DNA of 64,000 nucleotides from Microbacterium pygmaeum. Its GTDB lineage: Bacteria; Actinomycetota; Actinomycetes; Actinomycetales; Microbacteriaceae. The stretch is from assembly GCF_900100885.1 (NCBI RefSeq), contig NZ_LT629692.1, forward strand, positions 3,286,001 to 3,350,000. Direction: 5' to 3'. The notes under the pieces were generated by a model, which was not told the origin of the DNA, ran no database searches, and saw only the letters and a program-made list of their open reading frames with translations. A program made the position numbers and the translations under genes. This document shows positions 34,817 to 44,525 of this stretch, piece by piece (within the stretch, counting starts at the first letter, position 1; every line of letters begins with the position of its first letter).

Positions 34817-36421
34817 TCAGGCGTCGTTCGTGCCCGCGAGGATCCGCGCGTCCTCGTCGACCCAGTCGAACGACTTCGTGACGGCCTTCCGCCACATCCG
34901 CACCCGGCGCTCGCGCTCCTCCTCGCCCATGCCCGGCTCGAAGCGCCGGCCCTCGCGCCAGTGCTCGCGCAGCTCATCGCGATCGCGCCAGACGCCGGTC
35001 GCCAGGCCGGCGGCGTAGGCGGCGCCGAGCGCCGTCGTCTCGATGACTTCGGGCCGCACCACGGGAATCCCGAGGATGTCGGCCTGGAACTGCATCATCA
35101 GCTCATCGCGCGAGCCGCCGCCGTCGACGCGCAGTTCGCTCAGGGCCGTCCCGGTGTCGGCGACGATCGCGTCGATCACGTCACGCGACTGGAACGCCGC
35201 CGCCTCCAGTGCGGCGCGGGCGATGTGCGCCTTGTTGACGTATCGCGTCAGACCGACCAGGGCACCCCGGGCGTCGGGTCGCCAGTAGGGGGCGAAGAGC
35301 CCGGAGAAGGCCGGCACGAAGTACGCGCCGCCGCTGTCGTCGACCGTCGAGGCCAGACGCGACACCTCAGGGGCCGAGGAGATGATGCCCAGGTTGTCGC
35401 GCAGCCACTGCACGAGCGACCCGGTCACCGCGATGGAGCCCTCGAGCGCGTAGCGGGCCGGCTCGTCGGCGCACTGGAAGGCGACCGTCGTGACGAGACC
35501 GTGCTCCGAGCGCACGATGTCGGTACCGGTGCTGACCAGCAGGAAGTTCCCCGTGCCGTAGGTGTTCTTCGACTGGCCGGCATCGAACGCGGCCTGGCCG
35601 AAGGTCGCCGCCTGCTGGTCGCCGAGGATGCCCGCGATCGGCACCCCTCGCGCGGCGACCGGTTCGCGCACCTCACCGAGGACGCCGGAAGACGGGACGA
35701 TCTCGGGAAGCATCGACCGCGGGATCCCGAAGGCGGCGAGCAGCTCGTCGTCCCAGTCGAGGGTCTCCAGGTCCATCAGCAGTGTGCGGCTCGCGTTGGT
35801 GACATCGGTGACATGGATGCCGCTGCGTGTGTCTCCAGTCAGATTCCAGACCACCCACGTGTCAGGCGTGCCGAAGAGCAGGTGCCCGGCTTCGGCATCT
35901 GCGCGCGCGCCGGGAATGTGCTCGAGGATCCACGCGATCTTCGACGCGGAGAAATAGGTCGCCAGCGGGAGCCCGGTCTTCAAGGCGAACCGATCGGTGC
36001 CGCCGTCCTCGGCCAGTCGGTCGATGAACTGCTGGGTGCGGGTGTCCTGCCAGACGAGCGCGTTCGCGACGGGTCGCCCGGTGCGGCGGTCCCACACGAT
36101 GGCCGTCTCACGCTGATTGGTGATGCCGAGGCCGGCGATGTCTCCCGCCGAGAGCCCGGCCGAATCCAGCGCGGTCGCGATCACCCATTGCGAGTTCGTC
36201 CAGATCTCGATCGGGTCGTGCTCGACCCAGCCGGCCCGCGGGAAGATCTGATCGTGCTCGCGCTGCGCGGTCGCCACGATCGCCCCATCGGAGTCGAACA
36301 CGATTGCCCGCGTCGACGTCGTCCCCTGATCGAGCGCCAGCACGTGGGTGGCCGCCGGCCGCCCGGGCGAAGCAAGCCGACCGGGCACGGCGGACTGATC
36401 GGGCACAGCGGTATCAGGCAC
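34817..36421 (-). CDS. glpK: Glycerol kinase
   Basis: The 534-residue FGGY kinase phosphorylates glycerol to glycerol 3-phosphate. LALDQGTTSTRAIVFD is the N-terminal ATP loop, GITNQRETAIVWDRRTG and WQDTRT are substrate motifs, and DGGGSRDELMMQFQADIL the C-terminal signature. GTG 36421 with GGGAGAG upstream is selected; it gives about 25 extra N-terminal residues compared with usual, so the true start may lie a little inside. It follows glpD by 45 bases. Confidence 0.95.
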   Translation of the reverse strand: MPDTAVPDQSAVPGRLASPGRPAATHVLALDQGTTSTRAIVFDSDGAIVATAQREHDQIFPRAGWVEHDPIEIWTNSQWVIATALDSAGLSAGDIAGLGITNQRETAIVWDRRTGRPVANALVWQDTRTQQFIDRLAEDGGTDRFALKTGLPLATYFSASKIAWILEHIPGARADAEAGHLLFGTPDTWVVWNLTGDTRSGIHVTDVTNASRTLLMDLETLDWDDELLAAFGIPRSMLPEIVPSSGVLGEVREPVAARGVPIAGILGDQQAATFGQAAFDAGQSKNTYGTGNFLLVSTGTDIVRSEHGLVTTVAFQCADEPARYALEGSIAVTGSLVQWLRDNLGIISSAPEVSRLASTVDDSGGAYFVPAFSGLFAPYWRPDARGALVGLTRYVNKAHIARAALEAAAFQSRDVIDAIVADTGTALSELRVDGGGSRDELMMQFQADILGIPVVRPEVIETTALGAAYAAGLATGVWRDRDELREHWREGRRFEPGMGEEERERRVRMWRKAVTKSFDWVDEDARILAGTNDA

Positions 36422-36466
36422 GGCTCTCCCTCGAGGCTCCCGCCGCACGCGCGGCTTCGGATCAGG

Positions 36467-38227
36467 CTATCGCGCGACTGAATCCCGATCGGCAGTGCTC
36501 GCGACCCACGTCGGATCCGCCGCGTGCACCGCCTCGAGCGCCCGTGACGCCTCAGCGCCGCACTGCGCGGCATCCCACCCCAGCACCGGCGCGATCGCCT
36601 CCGCCACCTCCTGGGCCGACTCCGCCGTCACCGCTCCGACGAAGGCGAGGCTCGTGCGGCGCAGCACCATGTCATCCGCGTGCTGAACGCTCTCGGTGCG
36701 GGCCAGATGCGCCAGCTCGGCCGTCGAATAGGACGGGATGCCGGCCAGCGGCCGGTCGGACGGGTCGGCGGCGATCGCTGCAAGGACCTCGCCCGCGACA
36801 GTGCCATAGCGATCCAGCAGCGTTGCGGCCCGCTCGAGCGGAAGCCCTGCACTGTTCTTGTCGATCCACTGACGTCGGGCGCGCTCGGTTCGGGGGTACC
36901 CGCGTCCGCCGCCGATGGGCACGCCCTTCGTGGAACGACGGCGCGGCTGCCCCAGCACCTCGAGCGCTCGGTCGGCGAGATGCTCGGCCGACGCACGGAA
37001 CGTCGTCCACTTGCCGCCGACCAGGCTCAGCACGGTGGTCGGCGATCCGGCCGTCAGCGGTGCAGCCTCGATGCGGTAGTCGCGCGACACGAAGCCCGGT
37101 GCGAGATCGCCGTGCCCCGGGAGCGGCCGGACCCCGGCGAAGCGATAGACGATGCGTTCGCGCTCGACCGGGATGCCCGGCAGCACGTGACCCACCAGCT
37201 CGATGAAGTAGTCGACTTCGGCCTCGGTGCACACGATGCGATCGGCCATGTCGTGCTCGAGGTCGGTGGTCCCGACGAGCACGCGCCCCTTGAGCGGATA
37301 GATGAGGACGATCCGGCCGTCCTTGTGCTCGAAGAACAGCTCTCGTCCGCCGGTCGCCGCCAGCAGCTCGGGGTGATCGAGGACGATATGGGATCCCTTG
37401 GTGCCGCCCATGTAGGTGGTGGGGTCGCCGAGCGCGTCGTTGGTGACATCGGTCCACGGCCCGGACGCGTTGATGACGACCGCGGCCGCGAACGGCAGCT
37501 CCGCGCCGGTGGCCTGATCGCGCAGCACCACGCGATCGCCGGAGGTTCCCACCGCCGCCGTGTAGTTGGCCGAGCGCGCACGGTCGCCGCCGGCGGCCAC
37601 GCCGTCGCGCATCACGTCGATCGCCAGACGCTCGGGATCGTGCAGCGAGGCATCCCAGTACGTCGCAGTGTACTTCACGGCCGGCGTGAGCTGGGGCAGT
37701 TCCTGCAGCGAGCGCCTGCGGCCGTGGAAGGCGTGTCGCGGCACCTTGCCGCTGCCGGCGACCGAGCCGCCGCGCGAGAAGGAGTCGTAGATCACGAGGC
37801 CGATCTTGATCAGCGCCGCGCCGCGCTCGCGATGCGCCCCGCCACCGTGGCGCAGGAACCGGAGCGGCGCGGTCAGCACACCGGAGAACGTCGAGAAGAT
37901 CGGAATGGTCGTCTGCAGCGGGCGCACGAAGTGCGGCGCGATGCGCAGCAGCGCGTTGCGCTCGGTGACCGCCTCGTGGACGAGGCGGAACTCCCCGTTC
38001 TCCAGATACCGGATGCCGCCGTGGATCATGTGCGACGAGGCGGCCGACGCCCCGCTGACGAAGTCGCTGCGGTCGATCACGACCACATCGACGCCCTGCA
38101 TCGCCAGATCGCGGAAGGTCGCCAGGCCGTTGATACCCCCGCCGATGATCAGGACGTCGGCGTAAGGACGCTCCGCCAGTGCGTCGAATCCCCGCGGTGC
38201 CGTATGCGTTCCAGACTGAGACATCAT
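36467..38227 (-). CDS. glpD: Glycerol-3-phosphate dehydrogenase (FAD, aerobic)
   Basis: The 586-residue flavoenzyme oxidises glycerol 3-phosphate to dihydroxyacetone phosphate and feeds electrons to the quinone pool. VLIIGGGINGLATFRDLAMQ is the FAD loop, SSHMIHGGIRYLENGEF the family motif, and VRPLPGHG a substrate segment. Double ATG at the start; GGAGTGGGGGG upstream. First gene of the glpDK unit, divergent from the riboflavin operon. Confidence 0.95.
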   Translation of the reverse strand: MMSQSGTHTAPRGFDALAERPYADVLIIGGGINGLATFRDLAMQGVDVVVIDRSDFVSGASAASSHMIHGGIRYLENGEFRLVHEAVTERNALLRIAPHFVRPLQTTIPIFSTFSGVLTAPLRFLRHGGGAHRERGAALIKIGLVIYDSFSRGGSVAGSGKVPRHAFHGRRRSLQELPQLTPAVKYTATYWDASLHDPERLAIDVMRDGVAAGGDRARSANYTAAVGTSGDRVVLRDQATGAELPFAAAVVINASGPWTDVTNDALGDPTTYMGGTKGSHIVLDHPELLAATGGRELFFEHKDGRIVLIYPLKGRVLVGTTDLEHDMADRIVCTEAEVDYFIELVGHVLPGIPVERERIVYRFAGVRPLPGHGDLAPGFVSRDYRIEAAPLTAGSPTTVLSLVGGKWTTFRASAEHLADRALEVLGQPRRRSTKGVPIGGGRGYPRTERARRQWIDKNSAGLPLERAATLLDRYGTVAGEVLAAIAADPSDRPLAGIPSYSTAELAHLARTESVQHADDMVLRRTSLAFVGAVTAESAQEVAEAIAPVLGWDAAQCGAEASRALEAVHAADPTWVASTADRDSVAR

Positions 38228-38347
38228 CCCCCCACTCCAGGCTACGTGGCGCCGGGATGGCGGGCGCCGCAGGCGGGTGGTTCGGCGGGATTCGTTGCGG
38301 TTTGTTCATGCGGAGACATGGAATGAATCGCCGGATGCCGCGTTGAC

Positions 38348-38353
38348 TACACT
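38348..38353 (+). promoter_or_regulatory. Candidate -10 element of the riboflavin operon
   Basis: TACACT lies 13 bases before the P1 stem of the FMN riboswitch, a sound distance for a transcript that begins at the aptamer. No strong -35 is seen 17 bases upstream; TTGACT at 38344 overlaps it and could be an alternative -35 with a start further down. Confidence 0.4.
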
Positions 38354-38365
38354 CGAGAGCAGCAA

Positions 38366-38524
38366 CGTGCTCCGGGGTCGGTGAGAATCCGAACCGGCGG
38401 TGACAGTCCGCGAGCCGAGGCATCAGCATCCGATCAAGATGCCGCCGAGGTTGAACCGGTGGAATTCCGGTACCGACGGTGATGCAGCAGGCGACTGCGG
38501 CAAGTCCGGATGGGAGGCAGCACG
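38366..38524 (+). promoter_or_regulatory. FMN riboswitch (RFN element)
   Basis: The leader has the RFN aptamer order: P1 stem CGTGC/GCACG (38366-38370 with 38520-38524), TCCGGGGTCGGTG, AGAATCCGAACCGGCGGT, ACAGTCCGCGA, a variable arm, GAACCGGTGGAATTCCGGT, ACCGACGGT, AGTCCGGATGGGAGGCAGCACG. It binds FMN and lowers riboflavin synthesis. Downstream CGGCGC-cgcgc-GCGCCG (38527-38543) without a U-run suggests control of translation of ribD rather than classic termination. Confidence 0.96.
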
Positions 38525-38581
38525 ATCGGCGCCGCGCGCGCCGTCGACCGCCGTTACCCGGAGCCTGAACGAAGGAATCGG

Positions 38582-39613
38582 ATGTCGGTGACCGACGCGG
38601 AACGCGAGGCGATGCGCCACGCGATCTCGCTCGCCCGCAACGGCCCCCGCGGGGTGAACCCGCAGGTCGGCGCCGTCCTGCTCTCCCCGACCGGCGAGAT
38701 GCTCGCCGACGGCTGGCACCGCGGTGCCGGAACCGCGCACGCCGAGGTCGATGCGCTCTCGAAGCTGCAGCCGGGCCAGGCTCGCGGCGGGACCGCAGTG
38801 GTCACACTGGAGCCCTGCAACCACACCGGACGCACCGGGCCATGTTCGCTCGCGCTCATCGAGGCCGGAGTGGCGAGGGTCGTCTACGCGATCGCGGACC
38901 CAGGGGAACGCTCAGCCGGAGGCGCGGAGCGGCTGCGGGCCGCGGGCGTGGATGTCGAATCGGGCCTCTCCGCGGACGAGGCGACCGCACTCCTGGACTC
39001 GTGGCTGGCCGTACAGCGCCTCGGGCGCCCGCACGTCACCGTCAAATGGGCGCAGAGCCTGGACGGCCGGGCCGCGGCATCCGACGGCACGAGCCAGTGG
39101 ATCACCGGAGCGGAGGCGCGCGGCGACGTGCACCGTCGCAGGGCGCAGGCCGATGCGATCGTCGTGGGCACGGGCACCGTCCTGGCCGATGACCCCGCGC
39201 TGACCGCGCGCCGAGCCGATGGTTCGCTCTTGGACGACCAGCCGATCCCGGTCGTCCTCGGGCGGCGCGATATTCCGGGTGGCGCCGCCGTGCACCGGCA
39301 CCCGCGAAGACTCCTGCACCGCGACGGCGCGCATCTGCCGGCCGTCCTGCGTGAGCTTCGGGATCTCGGTGTCCAGCGCGTCTTCATCGAAGGCGGGCCG
39401 ACCATCGCGAGCGCGTTCCTCCGCGAGCAGCTGGCCGACGAAGTGCTCGCCTATGTGGCGCCCGTGCTGCTCGGAGGCGACCGCCTCGTGATCGGCGACA
39501 TCGGCGTCGGCACGATCACCGATGCCCGCCGACTCGCCGTGACATCGGTGGAGAAGCTCGGCGACGATCTGCTGATCGTCGCCACCCCTCGGCAGGAAGA
39601 GAAGGAAGTCTGA
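38582..39613 (+). CDS. ribD: Bifunctional pyrimidine deaminase/reductase
   Basis: The 343-residue protein performs the second and third steps of riboflavin synthesis: deamination of the pyrimidine product and reduction of its ribosyl chain with NADPH. Deaminase zinc motifs: TAHAEVDAL and EPCNHTGRTGPC (about residues 55-90). Reductase part from about 160: VKWAQSLDGRAAASDGTSQWITG and EGGPTIASAFL. ATG 38582 has GAAGGA seven bases upstream, 58 bases after the riboswitch. Confidence 0.96.
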   Translation: MSVTDAEREAMRHAISLARNGPRGVNPQVGAVLLSPTGEMLADGWHRGAGTAHAEVDALSKLQPGQARGGTAVVTLEPCNHTGRTGPCSLALIEAGVARVVYAIADPGERSAGGAERLRAAGVDVESGLSADEATALLDSWLAVQRLGRPHVTVKWAQSLDGRAAASDGTSQWITGAEARGDVHRRRAQADAIVVGTGTVLADDPALTARRADGSLLDDQPIPVVLGRRDIPGGAAVHRHPRRLLHRDGAHLPAVLRELRDLGVQRVFIEGGPTIASAFLREQLADEVLAYVAPVLLGGDRLVIGDIGVGTITDARRLAVTSVEKLGDDLLIVATPRQEEKEV

Positions 39614-40302
39614 TGTTCACCGGAATCGTCGAAGAGATCGGCTCCGTCACCGCGGTGGAGCCCTCGGGTGACGGCGTGCGCCTCACGGTCCGCGCGCCGA
39701 AGGCGGTCTCGGATGCCGCACACGGCGACTCCATCGCCGTCAGCGGCGTCTGCCTCACCGTCGTCGACCAGGGCGAGGACTGGTTCACCGCAGACGTGAT
39801 GAAGCAGACGCTCGACATGTCCACCCTCGCCGGTGCGAGCGCGGGACGCGTCGTCAACCTGGAACGGGCGACCGCCGCCCACGGGCGCCTCGGCGGGCAC
39901 ATCGTGCAGGGTCACATCGACGGGACCGGCGAGATCCTCGAGGTGCGTCCGGGTGAGCAGTGGCGGGTGCTGCGCATCTCACTGCCGGCCGAGTTGGCGC
40001 CGCTGGTCGTCGATAAGGGATCGATCGCCGTCGACGGAGTCTCGCTGACCGTGAGCGATGCGAGTCCGGCCCCCGACCCTTCGACGGGCTCAGCGGCCTC
40101 CGAGGCGTGGTTCGAGGTCTCCCTCATCCCCGAGACGCTCGAGGCCACCACGCTCGGCCGGCGCGCTCCCGGAGATCGGGTGAACCTCGAGACCGACATC
40201 CTGGCGCGCCACGTGCAGCGCCTCCTCGCCTTCACGCCCGGCCGTTCCGGGTCGCACGATCCTGCGGCGGAGGCCGCACATACGGAAGGAGGCTCGCGAT
40301 GA
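39613..40302 (+). CDS. ribE: Riboflavin synthase alpha chain
   Basis: The 229-residue enzyme dismutates two lumazines to riboflavin. It has two lumazine-binding repeats, beginning MFTGIVEEIG and, in the second, GHIVQGHIDGTG; FEVSLIPETLEATTLG and GDRVNLETDILARHVQRLL follow. The second repeat contains an extra loop (about residues 154-168, PAPDPSTGSAAS) encoded by a CTTCGACGGGCTCAGC-type repeat. Overlaps ribD by one base and ribBA by four. Confidence 0.95.
   Translation: MFTGIVEEIGSVTAVEPSGDGVRLTVRAPKAVSDAAHGDSIAVSGVCLTVVDQGEDWFTADVMKQTLDMSTLAGASAGRVVNLERATAAHGRLGGHIVQGHIDGTGEILEVRPGEQWRVLRISLPAELAPLVVDKGSIAVDGVSLTVSDASPAPDPSTGSAASEAWFEVSLIPETLEATTLGRRAPGDRVNLETDILARHVQRLLAFTPGRSGSHDPAAEAAHTEGGSR
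40077..40098 (+). repeat. CTTCGACAGGCTCAGGGACC-family repeat inside ribE
   Basis: The bases read CTTCGACGGGCTCAGCGGCC and encode part of a Pro/Ser-rich loop not expected in riboflavin synthase. Related copies occur at 44501-44519 and 47747-47767, each also in coding sequence. Confidence 0.65.
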
Positions 40303-41594
40303 GCCTTTCCCCCATCTCCGATGCCCTCGACGCGCTGCGCGCGGGGCGACCTGTCATCGTCGCCGACGACGAGAACCGCGAGAACGAGGGCGATGTCATC
40401 CTCTCGGCGGAGCTCGCGACACCCGAATGGATCGCATGGACGGTGCGCTGGTCCAGCGGCTTCATCTGCGCCCCGATGCCGGCCGACTGGGCCGATCGCC
40501 TCGATCTGCCGCCCATGGTCGAGGTGAACGAGGATGCCCGCGGCACGGCCTACACCGTGAGCGTCGATGCTGCGACCGGCGTGTCGACGGGGATCAGCGC
40601 CACCGACCGAGCGCGCACCCTCAACGTCCTCGCCGATCCGGAGTCGACTCCCGCGAGCGTGATCCGCCCGGGACACGTGCTCCCCCTGCGGGCTGTGGAC
40701 GGCGGCGTCCGCGAGCGCAGCGGGCACACCGAGGCCGCGGTCGAGCTGATGCGACTGGCCGGCCTGAAGCCGGTCGGCGCGATCGCGGAGATCGTCGCAG
40801 AGGACGGCTCGATGATGCGACTGCCCGGGCTGATCGAGCTCGGCGAGCGCGACGGCGTTCTCGTCATCACGATCGAACAGCTCATCGCCTACCTCGACGA
40901 GCACGAGCCGATCGATGCGACCAGGCCCGTGAGCCACCGCCGCCGGGTGAGCCTGCGCGCCGAGGCGAACGTCCCGACATCGCACGGCCAGTTCCGCTTC
41001 CTCGCCTACAAGGACCGGGTCACCGGCACGGATCACCTCGCCGTCATCTCCGGAGATCTTTCCGAGGACGCACCGCTGGTCCGCGTGCACTCCGAGTGCC
41101 TCACCGGCGAGGCGTTCGGGTCGCTCAAGTGCGAGTGCGGGCCGCAGCTGGAGGCAGCGCTGGACTCGATCGAACAGGACGGCGGCATCGTGATCTACAT
41201 GCGCGGCCACGAGGGCCGCGGCATCGGGCTGATCAACAAGCTGCGCGCGTACAGTCTGCAGGAGCGGGGCCTGGACACGGTCGATGCCAACCTCGCCCTC
41301 GGACTCCCCGCCGATGCCCGCGACTATGCCGCGGCAGCGGGCATCCTGGCCGATCTGGGCATCGAGAAGGTGCGCCTGCTGACCAACAACACCGACAAGG
41401 TCGCGCAGCTGCGCAGCCTCGGGCTCGAGATCGTCGAGCAGGTGCCCCTCCTCGTCGGAGTCGGACCCAACAATCACCAGTACCTCTCCACGAAGCGGGA
41501 CCGCATGGGCCACCTCATCGCCGAAGAAGACCTCACCGACGCGATCGCGCAGATGCACGACGCGGCCGCGACCTCGGGTGGAGCGAGCGCGTGA
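40299..41594 (+). CDS. ribBA: 3,4-dihydroxy-2-butanone-4-phosphate synthase / GTP cyclohydrolase II
   Basis: The 431-residue fusion supplies both riboflavin precursors. RibB part (about 1-205): DDENRENEGDVI acidic site and RPGHVLPLRA, GHTEAAVEL. RibA part (about 215-420): zinc cysteines in VHSECLTGEAFGSLKCECGPQL, then MRGHEGRGIGLINKLRAY and LLTNN. ATG 40299 overlaps the ribE stop; AGGAGG lies seven bases upstream. Confidence 0.97.
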   Translation: MSLSPISDALDALRAGRPVIVADDENRENEGDVILSAELATPEWIAWTVRWSSGFICAPMPADWADRLDLPPMVEVNEDARGTAYTVSVDAATGVSTGISATDRARTLNVLADPESTPASVIRPGHVLPLRAVDGGVRERSGHTEAAVELMRLAGLKPVGAIAEIVAEDGSMMRLPGLIELGERDGVLVITIEQLIAYLDEHEPIDATRPVSHRRRVSLRAEANVPTSHGQFRFLAYKDRVTGTDHLAVISGDLSEDAPLVRVHSECLTGEAFGSLKCECGPQLEAALDSIEQDGGIVIYMRGHEGRGIGLINKLRAYSLQERGLDTVDANLALGLPADARDYAAAAGILADLGIEKVRLLTNNTDKVAQLRSLGLEIVEQVPLLVGVGPNNHQYLSTKRDRMGHLIAEEDLTDAIAQMHDAAATSGGASA

Positions 41595-42064
41595 GCGGCA
41601 AGGGTGCGCCGATCACGGGCGGTACGGATGCCACAGGCCTGAAGATCGTCGTCGTGGCCGGCACCTGGCACGAGGTGATCACCGACGGCCTGATCGCCGG
41701 CGCCGAACGGACGCTCGAGGACTCGGGCGCGAGTTGGCAGCTCGTGCGCGTTCCCGGCTCGTTCGAGCTGGCGGTCGCGGCCCAGGCGGCGTTCGCGGCG
41801 GGGGCGGACGCGGTCGTGGCGCTGGGCGTCATCATCCGCGGCGGCACCCCGCACTTCGAGTACGTCTCGGCCGCGGCGACCGACGGGCTGACCCGTGTTG
41901 CCCTGGATGCCGGCAAGCCGGTCGGCTTCGGCCTGCTCACCCTCGACGACGAGCAGCAGGGGCTGGACCGTGCGGGCCTGCCCGGGTCGCACGAGGACAA
42001 GGGCGCGGAGGCGGCGGATGCGGCGATCCGCACGGCCCTGATCCTTCGCGCGCTGCGGTCCTGA
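41591..42064 (+). CDS. ribH: 6,7-dimethyl-8-ribityllumazine synthase
   Basis: The 157-residue shell-forming enzyme condenses the RibB and RibD products to lumazine. GTWHEVITDGLIAGAERTL, RVPGSFELAVAAQ, and ALGVIIRGGTPHFEYV (catalytic His) are the conserved parts. GTG start overlaps the ribBA stop (GTGA). Last gene of the riboflavin operon. Confidence 0.96.
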   Translation: MSGKGAPITGGTDATGLKIVVVAGTWHEVITDGLIAGAERTLEDSGASWQLVRVPGSFELAVAAQAAFAAGADAVVALGVIIRGGTPHFEYVSAAATDGLTRVALDAGKPVGFGLLTLDDEQQGLDRAGLPGSHEDKGAEAADAAIRTALILRALRS

Positions 42065-42143
42065 TTCGACGACTCCCGAAATCGGCGCGCTGCTCCGGCC
42101 CTGACCTGACGCGACGACGCCGCCCGGGATAGACTCATCACCC

Positions 42144-43643
42144 GTGTCAGATTCCCCCACAGTCACGGCAGCGTCCGCACCCGCCAACCCGCGATCGCGC
42201 GTCATCGCCGCGAGCCTGGTCGGCACGACGATCGAGTTCTACGACTTCTACGTCTACGCGACGGCAGCGGTGCTGGTCTTCCCGATCCTGTTCTTCCCGA
42301 CCGGCAACGACACGACCGCCCTGCTGGCCTCGTTCGGCGTCTTCGGGGCAGCCATGATCGCCCGCCCGCTCGGCGCCGTCATCTTCGGCCACTTCGGCGA
42401 CCGGTTCGGCCGCAAGGCGACCCTCGTGGCGTCGCTGCTGACCATGGGCATCGCGACCTTCCTCATCGGCTGCCTGCCGACCTTCGCCGACATCGGCTGG
42501 TGGGCGGCGCTGCTGCTGCTCATCCTGCGCCTCGCGCAGGGCTTCGCCCTGGGCGGCGAGTGGTCCGGTGCCGCGCTCGTCGCCACCGAGAACGCCCCCG
42601 CCGGCAAGCGCGCCTGGTACGGCACCTTCCCGCAGCTGGGTGCTCCATTGGGGTTCATCATCGCCAACAGCGTGTTCCTGGCGATCAACTTCCTGCTCCC
42701 GCACCCCGAGGGCGCCGGCCAGCGCTCGGCCGACTTCCTCGCGTGGGGCTGGCGGGTGCCGTTCCTGTTCTCGGCCGTCATGGTGATCATCGGACTGTGG
42801 GTGCGCCTGCGCCTGGTGGAGTCCGAGACGTTCGTCAAGGCCGAGGAGAAGGGCGCGATCCGCAAGTTCCCCCTCGGCACCGTGTTCCGCCGCCACTGGT
42901 GGCACCTGATCCTCGGCACGTTCATCATGCTGGCCACCTACGTGCTGTTCTACCTGATGACGAACTTCACCCTCTCGTACGGGACGAAGGCGGCCGACCT
43001 GTCCGCAGCGTCGGCCGCCGCCGCAGCGGCAGCCGACGCTGCGGGGAAGCCGTTCGATGCGACCGCCTTCGCGGCGCAGTTCTATCCGGGCCTCGGCTTC
43101 GGCTACACCGACTTCGTCATCATGCAGATCATCGGTGTGGTGTTCTTCGGCATCTTCACCCTGTTGTCCGGTCCGATTGCCGACGCCGTCGGGCGCCGCA
43201 AGCTGCTGCTGTGGGTGACCGGTGGGATCATCGTCTTCGGTCTGACGTTCAACCTCTTCCTGATGCCGCAGGTCGACCCGAAGTTCACCGGCGCGCTGAC
43301 GCAGGCTTTCCTGATCTTCGGCTTCGTGCTCATGGGCTCGACGTTCGGACCGATGGGCGCGGTGCTGCCCGAACTCTTCCCCACGAACGTCCGCTACACC
43401 GGTTCGGCGATCTCGTACAACGTGTCCTCGATCCTCGGCGCCGCGCTCGCGCCGATCGTGGCGGTGGCGCTGTGGGCGGCATCCGGCGGCAGTCCGTGGC
43501 TGGTCGGCATCTACCTTTCGGTGATGGGGGTGCTGACCTTCATCGCGCTGCTGCTGGCGCCTGAGACGAAAGATGTCGACTACGACGAGGATCTCGGCGT
43601 GGAGCCGGTCGACCTCGGCCCTGGGATCACCGGATCGCTCTGA
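42144..43643 (+). CDS. MHS family MFS transporter
   Basis: The 499-residue carrier has the metabolite:proton symporter pattern: TTIEFYDFYVYATAAVLVFP in helix 1, GHFGDRFGRKATL, GEWSGAALVATENAPAGKR, and 12 membrane helices. The loop between helices 7 and 8 carries an Ala-rich insert (about residues 285-305). GTG start 80 bases after ribH. Substrate probably a small organic acid or osmolyte, unknown. Confidence 0.9.
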   Translation: MSDSPTVTAASAPANPRSRVIAASLVGTTIEFYDFYVYATAAVLVFPILFFPTGNDTTALLASFGVFGAAMIARPLGAVIFGHFGDRFGRKATLVASLLTMGIATFLIGCLPTFADIGWWAALLLLILRLAQGFALGGEWSGAALVATENAPAGKRAWYGTFPQLGAPLGFIIANSVFLAINFLLPHPEGAGQRSADFLAWGWRVPFLFSAVMVIIGLWVRLRLVESETFVKAEEKGAIRKFPLGTVFRRHWWHLILGTFIMLATYVLFYLMTNFTLSYGTKAADLSAASAAAAAAADAAGKPFDATAFAAQFYPGLGFGYTDFVIMQIIGVVFFGIFTLLSGPIADAVGRRKLLLWVTGGIIVFGLTFNLFLMPQVDPKFTGALTQAFLIFGFVLMGSTFGPMGAVLPELFPTNVRYTGSAISYNVSSILGAALAPIVAVALWAASGGSPWLVGIYLSVMGVLTFIALLLAPETKDVDYDEDLGVEPVDLGPGITGSL

Positions 43644-43661
43644 GTCGCGAGGCGTCGCGGC

Positions 43662-44525
43662 TCAGTCCAGGAACAGGGCGCGCAGTCGTTTCGTGGTGAA
43701 GATCACGCCGACGGCGATCATCACCACGTAGTACAGGACATGCCAGAGCATGCCCCAGTACAGGGCACCGGTGGTCAGACCGCGGACGAGTTCGACGCCG
43801 TGCCAGAGCGGGAAGATCTGCACGATCGTCTGGACGACCGGCGGGTACGCGGTGATCGGGAACAGCGTCGCCGAGAACAGGAACATCGGCAGCAGGATGA
43901 AGTTGATCCAGTCCATCTGCTGGAACGCCTTCATGTAGCTCGTGACCGCCATCCCGAGGCTCGCGAAGCCGAACGCGATGAGCAGCACGGCGGGGATCGC
44001 GAGGATCGCCGTCCACGCCAGGTTCAGACCCGCGATCTGCATGATGATCATGAACCCGGTGGCGTACAGGAGTCCGCGCAGCAGCGCGTAGAGGATCTCG
44101 CCCAGGGCGACATCCAGCGGTCCCAGCGACGTGGCGAGCATCCCCTCGTAGAGCCGGCCGTAATTGAGCTTGAAGAAGACGTTCCAGGTCGAGTCGTAGA
44201 TGGCGCCGTTCATCGCCGAAACGGCCAGCAGCGCCGGCGCGATGTAGGCCGCGTACGGCACCGCCATGCCGCTGGTGGTCTCCACGTCGCCGACCAGCGC
44301 GCCGAGGCCGATGCCCATCGACAGGAGATACAGCACCGGCTCGAAGAAGCCCGAGAGCACGACCACCCAGCTGCTGCTGCGCGCCGCCAGGAGTCCACGC
44401 TGCACGACCGCACCGGGGTTGCCGGCATACAGCGCGCGGACTCCGCCGCGCCGGGCGATGGGCGCGGGAAGGGCTCGAGTCCGCTGGCCCTGGTCCCCGG
44501 GTCCCTGAGCCTGTCGGAGCGTCAC
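43662..44525 (-). CDS. ABC-2 type exporter permease, second
   Basis: The 287-residue membrane protein has six helices of the ABC-2/DrrB type (GFFEPVLYLLSMGIGLG, MFLFSATLFPITAYP, and WHGVELVRGL). GTG 44525 overlaps the preceding permease stop by four bases (GTGA). Its first residues VTLRQAQGPGDQG are encoded by a CTTCGACAGGCTCAGGGACC-type repeat, so the original start may have been replaced. Functions with the ATPase and other permease of this operon. Confidence 0.88.
   Translation of the reverse strand: MTLRQAQGPGDQGQRTRALPAPIARRGGVRALYAGNPGAVVQRGLLAARSSSWVVVLSGFFEPVLYLLSMGIGLGALVGDVETTSGMAVPYAAYIAPALLAVSAMNGAIYDSTWNVFFKLNYGRLYEGMLATSLGPLDVALGEILYALLRGLLYATGFMIIMQIAGLNLAWTAILAIPAVLLIAFGFASLGMAVTSYMKAFQQMDWINFILLPMFLFSATLFPITAYPPVVQTIVQIFPLWHGVELVRGLTTGALYWGMLWHVLYYVVMIAVGVIFTTKRLRALFLD
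44501..44519 (-). repeat. CTTCGACAGGCTCAGGGACC-family repeat at a gene junction
   Basis: On the minus strand the bases read TCCGACAGGCTCAGGGACC and encode RQAQGP just after the start codon of the second permease. It lies exactly where the two permease genes overlap. Confidence 0.65.
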